DNA of 61,175 nucleotides, taken from the NCBI GenBank assembly GCA_018820275.1, contig JAHJOO010000018.1, positions 1-61,175 on the forward strand, read 5' to 3'. Made by a program: the position numbers and the translations under genes. Positions 25,646 through 34,943 of this stretch are shown here, piece by piece; within the stretch, counting starts at the first letter, position 1, and each line of letters begins with the position of its first letter. This stretch comes from Alphaproteobacteria bacterium (GTDB lineage: Bacteria; Pseudomonadota; Alphaproteobacteria; Caulobacterales; Caulobacteraceae). The notes under the pieces are model-generated. The model was not told where the DNA came from. It saw nothing but the letters and a program-made list of their open reading frames with translations, and made no database searches.

Positions 25646-26499
25646 CGCCGGTCCGTCCCGGCCGCCTGGCCACCTATTTCCACGTTCATCTGGTGTCGGA
25701 CTCGACCGGCGAGACCCTGAACGCCATGGCCAAGGCGGTCGTGGCCCGGTTCGACGGCATCATTCCGATCGAGCACATCTACGCCCTCGTCCGGTCGCCG
25801 CGGCAGATGGAGCGGGTCCTCGAGGAGATCGAGGCGGCACCGGGCGTGGTGCTCCACACCCTGGTCGATTCCGAACTCAGGGCGCAGCTGGAACAGGGCT
25901 GCCGCCAACTGGACATGCCCCAGATCGCCGCGCTCGATCCGCTGGTCGGTGCCCTGTCGCGCTATCTGGGCGCCGCCCTGTCGACCCGGGTGGGCGCCCA
26001 GCACGCTCTGGACCACGACTATTTCAACCGCATCGCCGCCCTGGACTTCGCCATGGCCCACGACGACGGCCAGGGCACGACCGAACAGCTGGAACAGGCC
26101 GACGTGGTGCTGACCGGCGTCAGCCGCACCTCCAAGACCCCGACCTGCATCTATCTCGCCCACCGGGGCATCCGCGCGGCCAATGTACCGCTGGTCCCGG
26201 GTCAGGAGGACGGCGAACGCCTGACCACCCTGAAACGGCCACTGGTCGTCGGTCTGACGGTGTCACCCGACCGGCTCGTACAGATCCGGCGCAATCGGCT
26301 GGAGGGGCTCAACGCCGACCGCGCCTCGTCCTACGTCGACCAGGACGCCGTGCGGGACGAGACCATCAGGGCCCGGCGCGCCTTCGAACGGCGCGGATGG
26401 CCGGTCATCGACGTGACGCGGCGGTCGGTGGAGGAGACGGCGGCCGCCGTCGTCAACCTGCTGCAGGAGCGCCGCGCACGGTCCGAGGCGCCGCGATGA
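25642..26499 (+). CDS. ppsR: Pyruvate,phosphate dikinase/PEP synthase regulatory protein (DUF299)
   Basis: Bifunctional kinase/phosphorylase that switches PEP synthase or pyruvate phosphate dikinase off and on by reversible phosphorylation. 285 residues: HLVSDSTGETL near the N-terminus, a P-loop variant GVSRTSKTP at about 159-167, NVPLVPG, GLTVSPDRLVQIRRNR and the C-terminal RRGWPVIDVTRRSVEETAA. The GTG start is chosen because conserved sequence starts a few codons later. It is the first gene right of the proposed origin and its stop overlaps the maf start (ATGA). Confidence 0.93.
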   Translation: MTPVRPGRLATYFHVHLVSDSTGETLNAMAKAVVARFDGIIPIEHIYALVRSPRQMERVLEEIEAAPGVVLHTLVDSELRAQLEQGCRQLDMPQIAALDPLVGALSRYLGAALSTRVGAQHALDHDYFNRIAALDFAMAHDDGQGTTEQLEQADVVLTGVSRTSKTPTCIYLAHRGIRAANVPLVPGQEDGERLTTLKRPLVVGLTVSPDRLVQIRRNRLEGLNADRASSYVDQDAVRDETIRARRAFERRGWPVIDVTRRSVEETAAAVVNLLQERRARSEAPR

Positions 26500-27080
26500 T
26501 TGTGCTCGCCTCGGCCAGCGCGGCGCGCCGCCGCATCCTGGAGGACGCGGGCGTCGCCTTCAACGTCGATCCGGCCGATGTGGACGAAGCCGCGCTGAAG
26601 ACGCCCGAGGCGCGTCTTGATCCGGCGGAACTGAGCGTGACGCTGGCCGCCGCCAAGGCGCGGGACGTGTCGCGACGCCGGCCCGGGGACTGGGTGATCG
26701 GCTCGGACCAGATCCTGGCCTTCGACGGCCGGCTCGTCTCCAAGGCGCGGTCGCTGGACGAGGCCCGCGCGCGCCTGTCGGAGATGCGGGGGCGCGAGCA
26801 CCTGCTGTGGTCCGGCGTGGCCCTGGCGCGGGGCGGCGAGGTGATCTGGTCGGACCGCGAGCCGGCGCGGATGACCATGCGGGGGTTCTCCGACGCCTTT
26901 CTCGACGCCTATCTGACGGCCGAAGGCGAGGGCCTGCTGGCCTCCGTCGGCTGCTACCGGATCGAGGGCCGCGGGGCTCAGCTGTTCGCCCGGGTCGACG
27001 GCGCCCAGGCCACGATCATGGGCATGCCGCTGTGGCCGCTGCTGGAGGCGTTGCGGTCGCACGGGGCGCTGCCGGCATGA
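26496..27080 (+). CDS. maf: Maf-like nucleotide pyrophosphatase
   Basis: House-cleaning nucleoside triphosphate pyrophosphatase that hydrolyses modified or non-canonical nucleotides. 194 residues from the ATG at 26496, with the signature LASASAARRRIL at 4-15, VDEAALK, VIGSDQILAF, and EGEGLLASVGCYRIEGRG, where most Maf proteins have a Gly-Gly-Tyr variant. The start overlaps ppsR by four bases and its stop overlaps aroE in the same way. The enzyme subgroup (dTTP/UTP or m7GTP) is not decided here. Confidence 0.92.
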   Translation: MIVLASASAARRRILEDAGVAFNVDPADVDEAALKTPEARLDPAELSVTLAAAKARDVSRRRPGDWVIGSDQILAFDGRLVSKARSLDEARARLSEMRGREHLLWSGVALARGGEVIWSDREPARMTMRGFSDAFLDAYLTAEGEGLLASVGCYRIEGRGAQLFARVDGAQATIMGMPLWPLLEALRSHGALPA

Positions 27081-27868
27081 TCCGCGCCGGCGTCGTCGGC
27101 TGGCCGATCGGCCACTCGCTCAGCCCGGTCATCCACGGCGCGTGGATCGCCGCCGCGGGGCTGGATGCGACCTATGAGGCCTTCGCGGCGGCGGACGAGG
27201 CTGCGTTCGACGCCCTGATCCGGCGGGGCCGGGACGGGGTCATCCGTGGGCTGAACGTCACCGCGCCGTGGAAGCTGAGGGCGCTGGACTCGGCCGACGA
27301 GGCGACGGAGACGGCCCGGCGGGCCGGGTCGGCCAATCTCCTCGTATTCCGGGATGGCCGCGTGTCGGCCGACTCCACGGACGGGACCGGGGTCCTGCAG
27401 GCTCTCGCCGAACAGGCCCCCGACCTGGCTCTGGCAGGCAGTCGGGTGACCTTGCTGGGCGCGGGGGGAGCCGCGCGGGCCGCGGCGGCGGCGCTTCTGG
27501 ACGCCGGCGCGCGGGTCGGCGTGATCAATCGCGGCGTCACGCGGGCGCGGGAGCTGGAATCGGCCCTGGGCGTGATTGTTCAGTCACCGGATGATCTCGT
27601 CGCGGCCGACCTGGTCGTCAACGCCCTGCCGGTGGACCCGGGCGTGGACGTCCGGGTGCTGAAGCCGGGCGCGGTGGTCATGGACATGACCTATCGTCCC
27701 CTGCTCACGCCGCTGCTGGCCGCAGCCCGCGCGCGCGGGCTGACGATCGTCGACGGCCTCGCCATGTTGATCGGGCAGGCGCGGCCGTCGTTCCGGGACC
27801 TCTACGGCACAGACGCTCCGGACATCGACGTCCGGGCCCTGTGCCTGACGGCGCTGGAGGCGGCATGA
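27077..27868 (+). CDS. aroE: Shikimate dehydrogenase
   Basis: NADPH-dependent reduction of 3-dehydroshikimate in aromatic amino-acid synthesis. 263 residues: substrate-binding [13 protein letters not shown] at 8-20, the expected catalytic Lys position in [13 protein letters not shown], where the usual VTxPxK motif reads VTAPWK, dinucleotide-binding [15 protein letters not shown], and C-terminal [14 protein letters not shown] overlaps with both maf and coaE show a tightly coupled operon. Confidence 0.95.
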   Translation: MIRAGVVGWPIGHSLSPVIHGAWIAAAGLDATYEAFAAADEAAFDALIRRGRDGVIRGLNVTAPWKLRALDSADEATETARRAGSANLLVFRDGRVSADSTDGTGVLQALAEQAPDLALAGSRVTLLGAGGAARAAAAALLDAGARVGVINRGVTRARELESALGVIVQSPDDLVAADLVVNALPVDPGVDVRVLKPGAVVMDMTYRPLLTPLLAAARARGLTIVDGLAMLIGQARPSFRDLYGTDAPDIDVRALCLTALEAA

Positions 27869-28506
27869 TCATCCTGGGCCTGACCGGGTCGATCGGCATG
27901 GGCAAGTCGACGACGACGCGGCTGTTCGCGGAGGCGGGGGCCGCCACCTGGAACGCCGACGACGCGGTGCACGCCCTCTACGCCCCGGGCGGTGCGGCCG
28001 TCGAACCCGTGGGCCAGGCCTTTCCCGGCGTGGTGGTCGACGGCGCCGTCGACAGGGACCGCCTCGCCCGGGCGCTGGGCGACGACCGCGACGCCTTCCG
28101 GCGTCTGGAAACCCTCGTCCATCCGCTGGTGGCGCAGGGTCGACTGGCGGAGCTCGACGGCGCGCGTTCCGCGGGCGTGAGGCTGGCGGTCCTGGACATC
28201 CCCCTGCTGTTCGAGACCGGCGGAGACCGGGCCGTCGACGCCGTCGTGGTGGTGACCGCGCCGCCCGAGGTGCAGGCGCAGCGGGTCCTGTCGCGGCCGG
28301 GGATGAGCCGCGCGCGGTTCGACGCCATCCTGGCGCGCCAGACGCCGGACGCGGACAAGCGCGCCCGGGCCGATTTCCTCGTCGACACCTCGCGCGGGCT
28401 CGACGCGGCGCGTGCTCAGGTGAATGCGATCGTGGGGACCGTTCTGGATCCCTCGTGGACGCCGCCCCGGCGCGGTCTTCCGTCCGGCGGCGAACCGGGT
28501 CAGTAA
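27865..28506 (+). CDS. coaE: Dephospho-CoA kinase
   Basis: Last step of coenzyme A synthesis, phosphorylating the 3'-OH of dephospho-CoA. 213 residues with P-loop [12 protein letters not shown] at 5-16, [11 protein letters not shown], and the lid region [23 protein letters not shown] at 27865 overlaps the aroE stop. A short Pro/Gly-rich tail follows the core. dnaQ starts five bases after its stop, so all five genes right of the origin probably form one operon. Confidence 0.95.
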   Translation: MIILGLTGSIGMGKSTTTRLFAEAGAATWNADDAVHALYAPGGAAVEPVGQAFPGVVVDGAVDRDRLARALGDDRDAFRRLETLVHPLVAQGRLAELDGARSAGVRLAVLDIPLLFETGGDRAVDAVVVVTAPPEVQAQRVLSRPGMSRARFDAILARQTPDADKRARADFLVDTSRGLDAARAQVNAIVGTVLDPSWTPPRRGLPSGGEPGQ

Positions 28507-28511
28507 GGGCC

Positions 28512-29228
28512 ATGGCCCGCGAGATCGTGCTCGACACCGAAACCACCGGCTTCGATCCGAAGACCGGCGACCGCCTGATCGAGATCGGCTGCATCGAGAT
28601 CGAGGATCTGCTGCCGACCGGCCGGACCTTTCACCGCTACGTCAATCCGGAGCGGCTGATCCCCGCGGGGGCGATCGCGGTGCACGGCATCACCGACGAC
28701 AAGGTGAGGACGGCGCCGAAATTCCGCGACATCGTGGCCGATCTGATGGCGTTCGTCGGCGACGCGCCGATCATCGCCCACAACGCCAATTTCGACCGCG
28801 CCTTCGTGGAGTGGGAGTGCACCAACTGCGGCCGCGACCTGATCCCGGTCGAGCGCTGGATCGACACGCTGCAGCTGGCACAGCAGCGCTTCCCCGGCAT
28901 GCCCAACTCGCTGGACGCCCTGTGCCGGCGGTTCAAGATTTCCCTGACCGAGCGCACCCTGCACGGGGCGCTGATCGACGCCCGCCTGCTGGCCGAGGTC
29001 TATCTGGAGCTGAAGGGCGGCAAGGCGCGCAAGCTGGACCTGTCCATGGCCGCCGCCGTCACCGCCGAGGCCCAGGCCGGCGGCACGACCCACGGCCCGC
29101 GCCCGCGCCCGCTGATGCCGCGCCTGACCGATGCCGAGGCCGCCGCGCACCGGGCCTTCCTGACCGACGAGATCCGGTCGACGACCCTGTGGGACGCCGT
29201 GGGCGACGCGGGGAACCGCGCCGCCTGA
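28512..29228 (+). CDS. dnaQ: DNA polymerase III epsilon subunit (proofreading exonuclease)
   Basis: 3'-5' exonuclease that proofreads for the replicative polymerase. 238 residues: Exo I VLDTETTGFDPKTGDRLIEIG, Exo II HNANFDRAFVEWE, and Exo III ALIDARLLAEVY with its preceding TLHGA His. The C-terminal region (from about 180) is a flexible Pro-rich linker and short helix that would contact the polymerase alpha subunit. Together with holA the window encodes two replisome parts close to the origin. Confidence 0.95.
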   Translation: MAREIVLDTETTGFDPKTGDRLIEIGCIEIEDLLPTGRTFHRYVNPERLIPAGAIAVHGITDDKVRTAPKFRDIVADLMAFVGDAPIIAHNANFDRAFVEWECTNCGRDLIPVERWIDTLQLAQQRFPGMPNSLDALCRRFKISLTERTLHGALIDARLLAEVYLELKGGKARKLDLSMAAAVTAEAQAGGTTHGPRPRPLMPRLTDAEAAAHRAFLTDEIRSTTLWDAVGDAGNRAA

Positions 29229-29232
29229 GGGC

Positions 29233-29733
29233 TCAGGCCTGCGCCGGCGTCCGCTGCATCTCGGCGCGGCGCTGGGCGTAGATGGCGGCGAAGTCGATCG
29301 GGTCCATCAGGAACGGCGGCACCAGGCCGCCATCGGAGGTGGCCTTGGCGATGATCTCGCGCGCGAAGGGGTAGAGGTAGCGCGGGCATTCGATCAGCAG
29401 CATCGGCTCGATGTCCTGTTCGGCCACGCCCATCAGCTGGAACAGGCCGCCGTAGACCAGCTCGACCGCGAAGATCGGGCCGGCGTCGACCGACGCCTTG
29501 ACCGACAGCTTCAGGTCCACCTCGAACAGGCCGTCCTTGCGGCCCACGGCGTTCATCTCCACGCCCATGTCGATCGCCGGCTTGCCCTCGGCGCGGAGGC
29601 TTTCGGGGGCCTTGGGGTTCTCGAACGACAGGTCGCGGACGTATTGCGCCAGAATGCGGAAGCCCGGCGCGGCCGGCTGGCCCTGGATCGGCTGTTCGCC
29701 GTTGGCGGGGGTCGAGGGCGTGGCGTCGGTCAT
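29233..29733 (-). CDS. secB: Protein-export chaperone SecB
   Basis: Cytosolic tetrameric chaperone that keeps preproteins unfolded and hands them to SecA. 166 residues with [20 protein letters not shown] at about 25-45, DVNVEMNAV-like [39 protein letters not shown], and the C-terminal [17 protein letters not shown]. It converges on dnaQ, with four bases between stops. secA lies about 27 kb away in the same window. Confidence 0.97.
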   Translation of the reverse strand: MTDATPSTPANGEQPIQGQPAAPGFRILAQYVRDLSFENPKAPESLRAEGKPAIDMGVEMNAVGRKDGLFEVDLKLSVKASVDAGPIFAVELVYGGLFQLMGVAEQDIEPMLLIECPRYLYPFAREIIAKATSDGGLVPPFLMDPIDFAAIYAQRRAEMQRTPAQA

Positions 29734-29909
29734 GGGTCGCGGGCATCCGGAATATGGCGGCGGCGTGGCGGCCGCCGGAAGGCGCGGCGACTATCATGCG
29801 CGACGCCGGGTCGCAACGCCGGCCGGTGCCGGGCATTGGGGCTTCGGCTTGCCCCACCCCATATGACCGCCTAATCCTCTTTCCCTCTCCCCGCCCTCAG
29901 GGATGCCCC

Positions 29910-30527
29910 GTGCCCGTCCAGTTCCAGATCGTGCTCTTCGCGGTGATCGCCGCCTTCGTCCTGTTCCAGCTCTACAACGTCCTGGGCAAGAAGGTCGGCC
30001 GCCAGCCCGAGGACGACGTCCGCGCCCAGCCCGTGCCGGCGGCGCCCCCGCCCGGTGCCCAGCCCGCGACGCCGGTCGACAGCCACACCCTCGCGGCCAT
30101 CCAGGGGCTGAAGGCGCGGGATCCCGCCTTCGACCCCCACCGCTTCCTTGAAGGCGCGCGCACCGCCCACGACACCATCGTCCAGGCCTATGCCGCCGGC
30201 GACCGCGAGGCGCTGAAGCCGCTGCTCGCGCCGCCGGTCATGGAGTCCTTCGAGGCCGGCATGAAGTCGCGCGAGACCCGGGGCGAGGCCGAACGGGTCG
30301 AGTTCGTCCACCCGCCGCGCGCCGATCTGGAGCTGGCCACCGTGGACGGCGAGCGCGCCGTAGCGCGGGTCCGCTTTCTCGCCGAGCTGCGCTCCGTCTT
30401 CGGCGGCGAGGGCCATGAGGAACGGATCGAGGAGCGCCGCACCGCCGAGATCTGGACCTTCCAGCGGCCCCTGGGCGCCAACGACCCCAACTGGGTTCTG
30501 GCCCGGGTGGAGCCCGCCACGGCGTGA
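29910..30527 (+). CDS. Tim44-domain membrane-associated protein
   Basis: A 205-residue protein with one N-terminal membrane anchor (FQIVLFAVIAAFVLFQLYNVLG), a Pro-rich linker (about 40-60) and a C-terminal Tim44-like domain that starts at FDPHRFLEGARTAHDTIV and ends LGANDPNWVLARVE. Alphaproteobacterial relatives (TimA) are encoded between secB and mltA and are thought to sit at the inner membrane. The GTG at 29910 follows AGGGA; the longer frame lacks the family N-terminus. The stop overlaps the mltA GTG. Confidence 0.88.
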   Translation: MPVQFQIVLFAVIAAFVLFQLYNVLGKKVGRQPEDDVRAQPVPAAPPPGAQPATPVDSHTLAAIQGLKARDPAFDPHRFLEGARTAHDTIVQAYAAGDREALKPLLAPPVMESFEAGMKSRETRGEAERVEFVHPPRADLELATVDGERAVARVRFLAELRSVFGGEGHEERIEERRTAEIWTFQRPLGANDPNWVLARVEPATA

Positions 30528-31633
30528 TCCGCCGGCTTCTTCTGCTACCGGGTTTTCTCGCCGCCGCCTGCGCCACGGCGCCGGCCCCGCCCGCTCCCGC
30601 GCCGGCCCCGGTCCCCGGGGTCGATCGCCCCGCCCCGGTTCCTCCGACCGGACCGGCGGGAGAGCCCGGCCCCGGTCCCCGACCTCTGCCTGCCGGCGCG
30701 GTCTCCCTGTCGGCCCTGCCGGGCTGGGAAAGGGAAGACCACGCCGCGGCGCTGCAGGCCTATGCCGCCGGCTGCCGCCCCGCCGCCGATCCCCTGTGCG
30801 AGGCCGGGCGCGCCATGGCCGCGCAGGCGCCCTCCCCGACGCTCGCGAAAGGCTGGTTCGAGGCCAATTTCGCCGCCGTCGAGGCGCGCACGCCTGATGG
30901 CGAGCCCGGACGGCTGACCTCCTATTTCGCGCCGGAATATCCGGCGCGTCGTTTCCCGGACGCGGAGTTTTCCGCGCCTGTCCTGCCGCCCCCGCCCGGC
31001 TGGCGACGCGGCGACACGGGTCCGACGCGCGCCGAGATCGAGGCCCTGCCGGCGCCGCAGGCGCTGGCCTTCATGCGGGCCGAGGATCTCTTCTTCATGC
31101 AGATCCAGGGCTCGGGCTATCTGACCTTCGAGGACGGCACGCGCGCCCGCGCCGCCTATGCCGCCGACAACGGCCAGCGCTTCGTCGGCATCGCCACGCC
31201 GATGGCCGAGCGCGGCCTGCTGCCCCGCGACGGCACCTCGGGTGAGGCGATCCGCGGCTGGCTGGCCGCCAACCGGGGCGATCGGGCGGCCGAGGTCATG
31301 GCCCTGAACCCCCGCTACATCTGGTTCCGCATGGATCCCGATGATGGCGGCCACCCGGCCGGCGCGGCGGGGGTGCCCCTGACCGCGCGTCGCTCCATCG
31401 CCGTGGATCCGGCCCACTGGACCTATGGGACCCCGGTGTGGATCGAGGCCGACGCCGGCAACCTCGTCGGCGCGCGCTCGGGCTATTCCGGCCTCGTCAT
31501 GGCGCTGGACACCGGCTCGGCCATCCGCGGCCCGGTGCGCGCGGACTTCTACATGGGACGCGGCGACGCGGCGGGCGACGAGGCGGGGACGGTGCGGCAC
31601 CCGCTCAGGATGTGGCGGATCGTGGGGCGGTAG
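30524..31633 (+). CDS. mltA: Membrane-bound lytic murein transglycosylase A
   Basis: Outer-membrane lipoprotein that cuts peptidoglycan to form 1,6-anhydromuramic ends. 369 residues: lipobox AAAC with Cys16, a Pro/Ala-rich spacer (to about 60), the MltA barrel (LTSYFAPEYPARR, EDLFFMQIQGSGYLTFEDG), and the C-terminal 3D domain with DTGSAIRGPVRADFYMGRG carrying the likely catalytic Asp residues. The GTG start overlaps the upstream stop, coupling it to the Tim44-domain protein. Confidence 0.95.
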   Translation: MIRRLLLLPGFLAAACATAPAPPAPAPAPVPGVDRPAPVPPTGPAGEPGPGPRPLPAGAVSLSALPGWEREDHAAALQAYAAGCRPAADPLCEAGRAMAAQAPSPTLAKGWFEANFAAVEARTPDGEPGRLTSYFAPEYPARRFPDAEFSAPVLPPPPGWRRGDTGPTRAEIEALPAPQALAFMRAEDLFFMQIQGSGYLTFEDGTRARAAYAADNGQRFVGIATPMAERGLLPRDGTSGEAIRGWLAANRGDRAAEVMALNPRYIWFRMDPDDGGHPAGAAGVPLTARRSIAVDPAHWTYGTPVWIEADAGNLVGARSGYSGLVMALDTGSAIRGPVRADFYMGRGDAAGDEAGTVRHPLRMWRIVGR

Positions 31634-31636
31634 GAC

Positions 31637-31804
31637 GTGAGCACGCGGTCGAAGCTCTTGATGATCAGCGCGGCCGTCGTCAGCAGTGCGATCGCGGCTG
31701 CGATGCAAGCTGAGGATCTGCCGCACTTCTTCGGCCTCTTCGCGATGTTTGGAATCTTCTTCTGGATCAGTCATCGCCTGCTGGGGCGCCCAGGAGATCG
31801 TTAG
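31637..31804 (+). CDS. Small 55-residue membrane protein
   Basis: A short frame three bases after the mltA stop, from GTG at 31637. Basic N-terminus (STRSK), hydrophobic segment LLMISAAVVSSAIAAAM (7-23), a polar turn, a second segment FFGLFAMFGIFFWISHRLL (31-49) and a basic tail. This is a two-helix hairpin with both ends likely cytosolic. Base composition is slightly less GC-rich than its neighbours, and a good hairpin follows the stop. GGAC before the GTG is a weak ribosome site. No family recognised; expression is unproven. Confidence 0.5.
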   Translation: MSTRSKLLMISAAVVSSAIAAAMQAEDLPHFFGLFAMFGIFFWISHRLLGRPGDR

Positions 31805-31807
31805 GGG

Positions 31808-31829
31808 GGCAGCCGAAGCTCGGCCTGCC
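31808..31829 (+). terminator. Hairpin after the small membrane protein gene
   Basis: GGCAGCCGA (31808-31816) pairs with TCGGCCTGCC (31820-31829) with a single bulged C, in the 36-base gap between convergent genes. No long T run follows; it may act for both directions. Confidence 0.45.
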
Positions 31830-31840
31830 TTGTGCTCGCC

Positions 31841-33391
31841 TCACCGCCGCTTCAGCCCCCCCAGCACGCCCCGCAGCAGTTCGCGGGTGAGCGTGCTCCC
31901 CGCCGTACGCAGCACCGACTTGGTCAGCGCCTCCACCGGCGTCTGGCGGTTCGAGCGGCGGGCGGGCGCGCGAGCCCGTTCGGCCTCCCGGTCCAGGCGC
32001 GCGTCTTCCTTCGCGCGCACCGCGGCGGCCTTCTCGGCCTCCTTCGCGGCGGCTGCGTCGGCCTTGGCGCGGGCCTCGGCCAGTTTCGCCTCGGCGGCCG
32101 CCTGATCGGCCTCGCCGCGGCGGGCGGCCAGGACTTCCTCGGCGGACTCCCGGTCGACAGGGGTGTCGTACATCCCGCGCACGGGGCTGCCGGCCATCAC
32201 CTGCGCCCGCTCCGCGTCCGTGGCGGGGCCGAGGCGGCTGTCCGGCGGGCGGATCTTCGTGCGACCGACCACGCGGGGCGCACCCTTCTCGTCCAGCGTC
32301 GAGACCAGCGCCTCGCCCACGCCCAGACCCTGGATGGCCTCGGCGGTGTCGAAGGCGGGGTTGGGGCGGAAGCTCTGCGACGCGGCCTTCAGCCCCTTCT
32401 GCTCCGACGGGGTGTAGGCGCGCAGCGCATGCTGGATGCGGTTGCCCAGCTGGGCCAGCACGCTGTCGGGGATGTCGGCCGGGTTCTGGGTGACGAAATA
32501 GACGCCCACGCCCTTGGACCGGATCAGCCGCACCACCTGCTCGACCTTTTCGCGCAGGGCGGAGGGGGCGTCGGTGAACAGCAGGTGCGCCTCGTCGAAG
32601 AAGAAGACCAGACGCGGCCTGTCCGGATCGCCCACCTCCGGCAGCTGTTCGAACAGCTCCGACAGCAGCCACAGCAGGAAGGCGGCGTAGAGGCGCGGCG
32701 AGTTCATCAGCCGGGTCGCGTCCAGCACATTGACCTGGCCCCGGCCGTCCAGCGAGGTCCGCAGCATGTCCTCCAGCCGCAGCGCCGGCTCGCCGAAGAA
32801 GGCGGCGCCGCCCTGCTGTTCCAGCTGCAGGATCGAACGCTGGATGGCGGCGATCGAGGCGGGGGCGACGTTGCCGACCTCGCGCCCGATGCGCTCGGCG
32901 TTCTCGCCGACGTGGGCCAGCAGGGCGCGCAGGTCGTCGAGGTCGAGCAGCAGCAGCCCCTCCTTGTCGGCGACGTGGAAGACCACCGACAGCACGCCCT
33001 CCTGCACCTCATTGAGGTTCAGCATGCGCGCCAGCAGCACCGGGCCGATCTCCGAGACCGTGGAGCGGATCGGGTGACCCTTCTGGCCGTACAGGTCCCA
33101 GAACACCGTCGGCGCGGCCTTCGGCGCCAGCGTCAGCCCCATCTCCTGCGCCCGCGCCAGAAGCTTCTCGTTGGGGCTGCCCGGCATGCAGATGCCCGAC
33201 AGGTCGCCCTTCACGTCGGCGCAGAAGACCGGCACCCCGGCGTCGGAGAAGCCCTGCGCCATGATCTGCAGCGTCACGGTCTTGCCGGTGCCAGTGGCCC
33301 CGGCCACCACCCCGTGCCGGTTGGCCCGGTTCAGCAGCAGGGTCTCCGCCTGGTCGGACTGGCCCAGAAACAGGGCAGGGGCGTCGGTCAT
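31841..33391 (-). CDS. HerA-like ATPase (DUF853 family)
   Basis: A 516-residue P-loop ATPase of the HerA/FtsK superfamily. Walker A GATGTGKT lies at 31-38, and Walker B LVFFFDEAHLLF comes later, followed by VYFVTQNPADIPDSVLAQLGNR, the sensor region typical of DUF853. A long charged Ala/Glu/Lys/Arg-rich coiled-coil stretch (about 420-480) precedes the C-terminus. The ATG at 33391 starts the conserved part and avoids overlap with the divergent permease. The role in bacteria is not established; DNA processing is inferred from the superfamily. Confidence 0.85.
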   Translation of the reverse strand: MTDAPALFLGQSDQAETLLLNRANRHGVVAGATGTGKTVTLQIMAQGFSDAGVPVFCADVKGDLSGICMPGSPNEKLLARAQEMGLTLAPKAAPTVFWDLYGQKGHPIRSTVSEIGPVLLARMLNLNEVQEGVLSVVFHVADKEGLLLLDLDDLRALLAHVGENAERIGREVGNVAPASIAAIQRSILQLEQQGGAAFFGEPALRLEDMLRTSLDGRGQVNVLDATRLMNSPRLYAAFLLWLLSELFEQLPEVGDPDRPRLVFFFDEAHLLFTDAPSALREKVEQVVRLIRSKGVGVYFVTQNPADIPDSVLAQLGNRIQHALRAYTPSEQKGLKAASQSFRPNPAFDTAEAIQGLGVGEALVSTLDEKGAPRVVGRTKIRPPDSRLGPATDAERAQVMAGSPVRGMYDTPVDRESAEEVLAARRGEADQAAAEAKLAEARAKADAAAAKEAEKAAAVRAKEDARLDREAERARAPARRSNRQTPVEALTKSVLRTAGSTLTRELLRGVLGGLKRR

Positions 33392-33497
33392 GGGCCGCTC
33401 GTGATGGGGAACCGCGGGAGGGCGGCGGCGCTCATGCTTCACCGGGGCGGAACGCGGATCAAGGCCCGTTGACGCCGCCCCGCCGGACCTTGACCAT

Positions 33498-34646
33498 ATG
33501 CCCATGAAACCGCCCACCGTGATCCCCTCCTCGACGGTGTCGAGAAACGCCCTGGTGGTGATCGCCGCGGTCGCGGCCTGCTGGGCGGTCTACTGGCTGC
33601 GGGACATCCTGACGCCGCTGGCCATGGCCATCTTCCTGCTGATCATGATCGGCGGGATGCAGCGCTGGCTGGAGCAGCACACGCGCCTGCCGCCCCGCTG
33701 GGCGGGGGCCACGGCGCTGATCCTCGTCATTCTCGGCTTCTTCGCCTCGGTGGCCTTCATCCTGAACGGGGCGCTGGGCTTCTTCGGCGAGGCCTCTGGG
33801 GTGTCGACGCGGATCGGGCCGCGACTGGACCAGATCCTGACCGACGCCTGGGGCCTGTTCGGCCAGACCGAACCGCCGACGGTGACGGAACTGCTGACCC
33901 AGCTGGACCTGCGCTCCTACATCGGCGAGGCGGCCATGCAGGTGCAGGGCGTCCTGACCGGCGCGGTCTTCGTGCTGATCTATCTCGCCTTCCTGCTGGC
34001 GTCCCAGTGGGGCTTCCGCCGCAAACTGGTCGGCATGTTCCCCGAGCGGAAGAGCCGGACGGAGGCCATGGAGGTGTTCGAGCGGGTCCGCGGCGGGGTG
34101 GAGGGCTATCTCTGGGTCCAGACCGTCACCGGGCTGATGATCTGCGCCGCGGCCTGGATCCTGATGCGCGCCGTCGGGCTTCAGAATGCGGAGTTCTGGA
34201 CCTTCGTCATCTTCGTCGTCGGGTTCATCCCCGTCCTCGGCGGGGCGATCGCGGGCCTCGCGCCGCCGCTTTTCGCCCTGGTCCAGTTCGAGAGCTACTG
34301 GCCGGCGCTGATCCTGCTGGGCGGGCTTCAGGCGATCCTGTTCATCTCCGGCAACATGATCCAGCCGCGCATGCAGGGCGACAACCAGAACATCGATCCG
34401 GTGGTGGTGCTGCTGTCGCTGGCCTTCTGGGGCAAGATCTGGGGCGTGGTGGGCATGTTCCTGTCGACCCCGCTGGCGGTCATGGCCATGGCCATCCTCG
34501 CCGAGTTCCGCGGCAGCCGCTGGATGGCCATCCTGCTGTCGGGCGACGGCGAACCCTATGCCGACGAGACCAGGGCGCCCGGCGCTGAGGCCCGCGACGA
34601 CTCGCCGCGGCCGGTGGGCCGCCCCTCCCCTCGCAAGGGGACTTGA
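33498..34646 (+). CDS. AI-2E family transporter (PerM/YdiK-like)
   Basis: A 382-residue inner-membrane protein of the family once named for AI-2 export and later seen in Na+/H+ exchange and unknown transport. It has about eight helices: a pair near the N-terminus (ALVVIAAVAACWAVYWL and PLAMAIFLLIMIGGM), a soluble insert (130-210), and the C-terminal cluster with FWTFVIFVVGFIPVLGG, LQAILFISGNMIQPRMQG and FWGKIWGVVGMFLSTPLAVM. The substrate cannot be assigned. A hydrophilic, possibly cytosolic tail of about 35 residues ends it. Confidence 0.88.
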   Translation: MPMKPPTVIPSSTVSRNALVVIAAVAACWAVYWLRDILTPLAMAIFLLIMIGGMQRWLEQHTRLPPRWAGATALILVILGFFASVAFILNGALGFFGEASGVSTRIGPRLDQILTDAWGLFGQTEPPTVTELLTQLDLRSYIGEAAMQVQGVLTGAVFVLIYLAFLLASQWGFRRKLVGMFPERKSRTEAMEVFERVRGGVEGYLWVQTVTGLMICAAAWILMRAVGLQNAEFWTFVIFVVGFIPVLGGAIAGLAPPLFALVQFESYWPALILLGGLQAILFISGNMIQPRMQGDNQNIDPVVVLLSLAFWGKIWGVVGMFLSTPLAVMAMAILAEFRGSRWMAILLSGDGEPYADETRAPGAEARDDSPRPVGRPSPRKGT

Positions 34647-34943
34647 ACGCGCCCCGGCGCGTCCCACATCCCCTCCATCGCCGCGGCCCCTCCCCCTCCA
34701 TGCCGCGACGACCAAGGCCGGCGCCTCCCTCCCCCCTCCGGCGCCGTTCCGGCAAAGGCCGTCGAAGCTCGCTTCGGCGGCCTTTCGCATTCCGGTTCCT
34801 GTGTCGGATTGGCCACACAGCTGCACAGTGTGCGGAACCCGTCGGTCCCCCCCGGAACGGCCGTGCGCATGGCCACGTTCAGCGGCCGTGGGAGGGCTCC
34901 ACACCGTGGCGCGGGATCGCGCCGTAAACTTCCAGAGGACTCC
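34647..34943 (+). other. Intergenic region before the outer-membrane barrel gene
   Basis: 297 bases. A hairpin with arms AAAGGCCG-TCGAAG (34754-34767) and CTTCGG-CGGCCTTT (34772-34785), with a CTCG loop and one G-T pair, may end the upstream transcript. The remainder holds the promoter and leader of the next gene, which I cannot place. AGAGGACTCC before ATG 34944 is the ribosome site. Confidence 0.5.
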
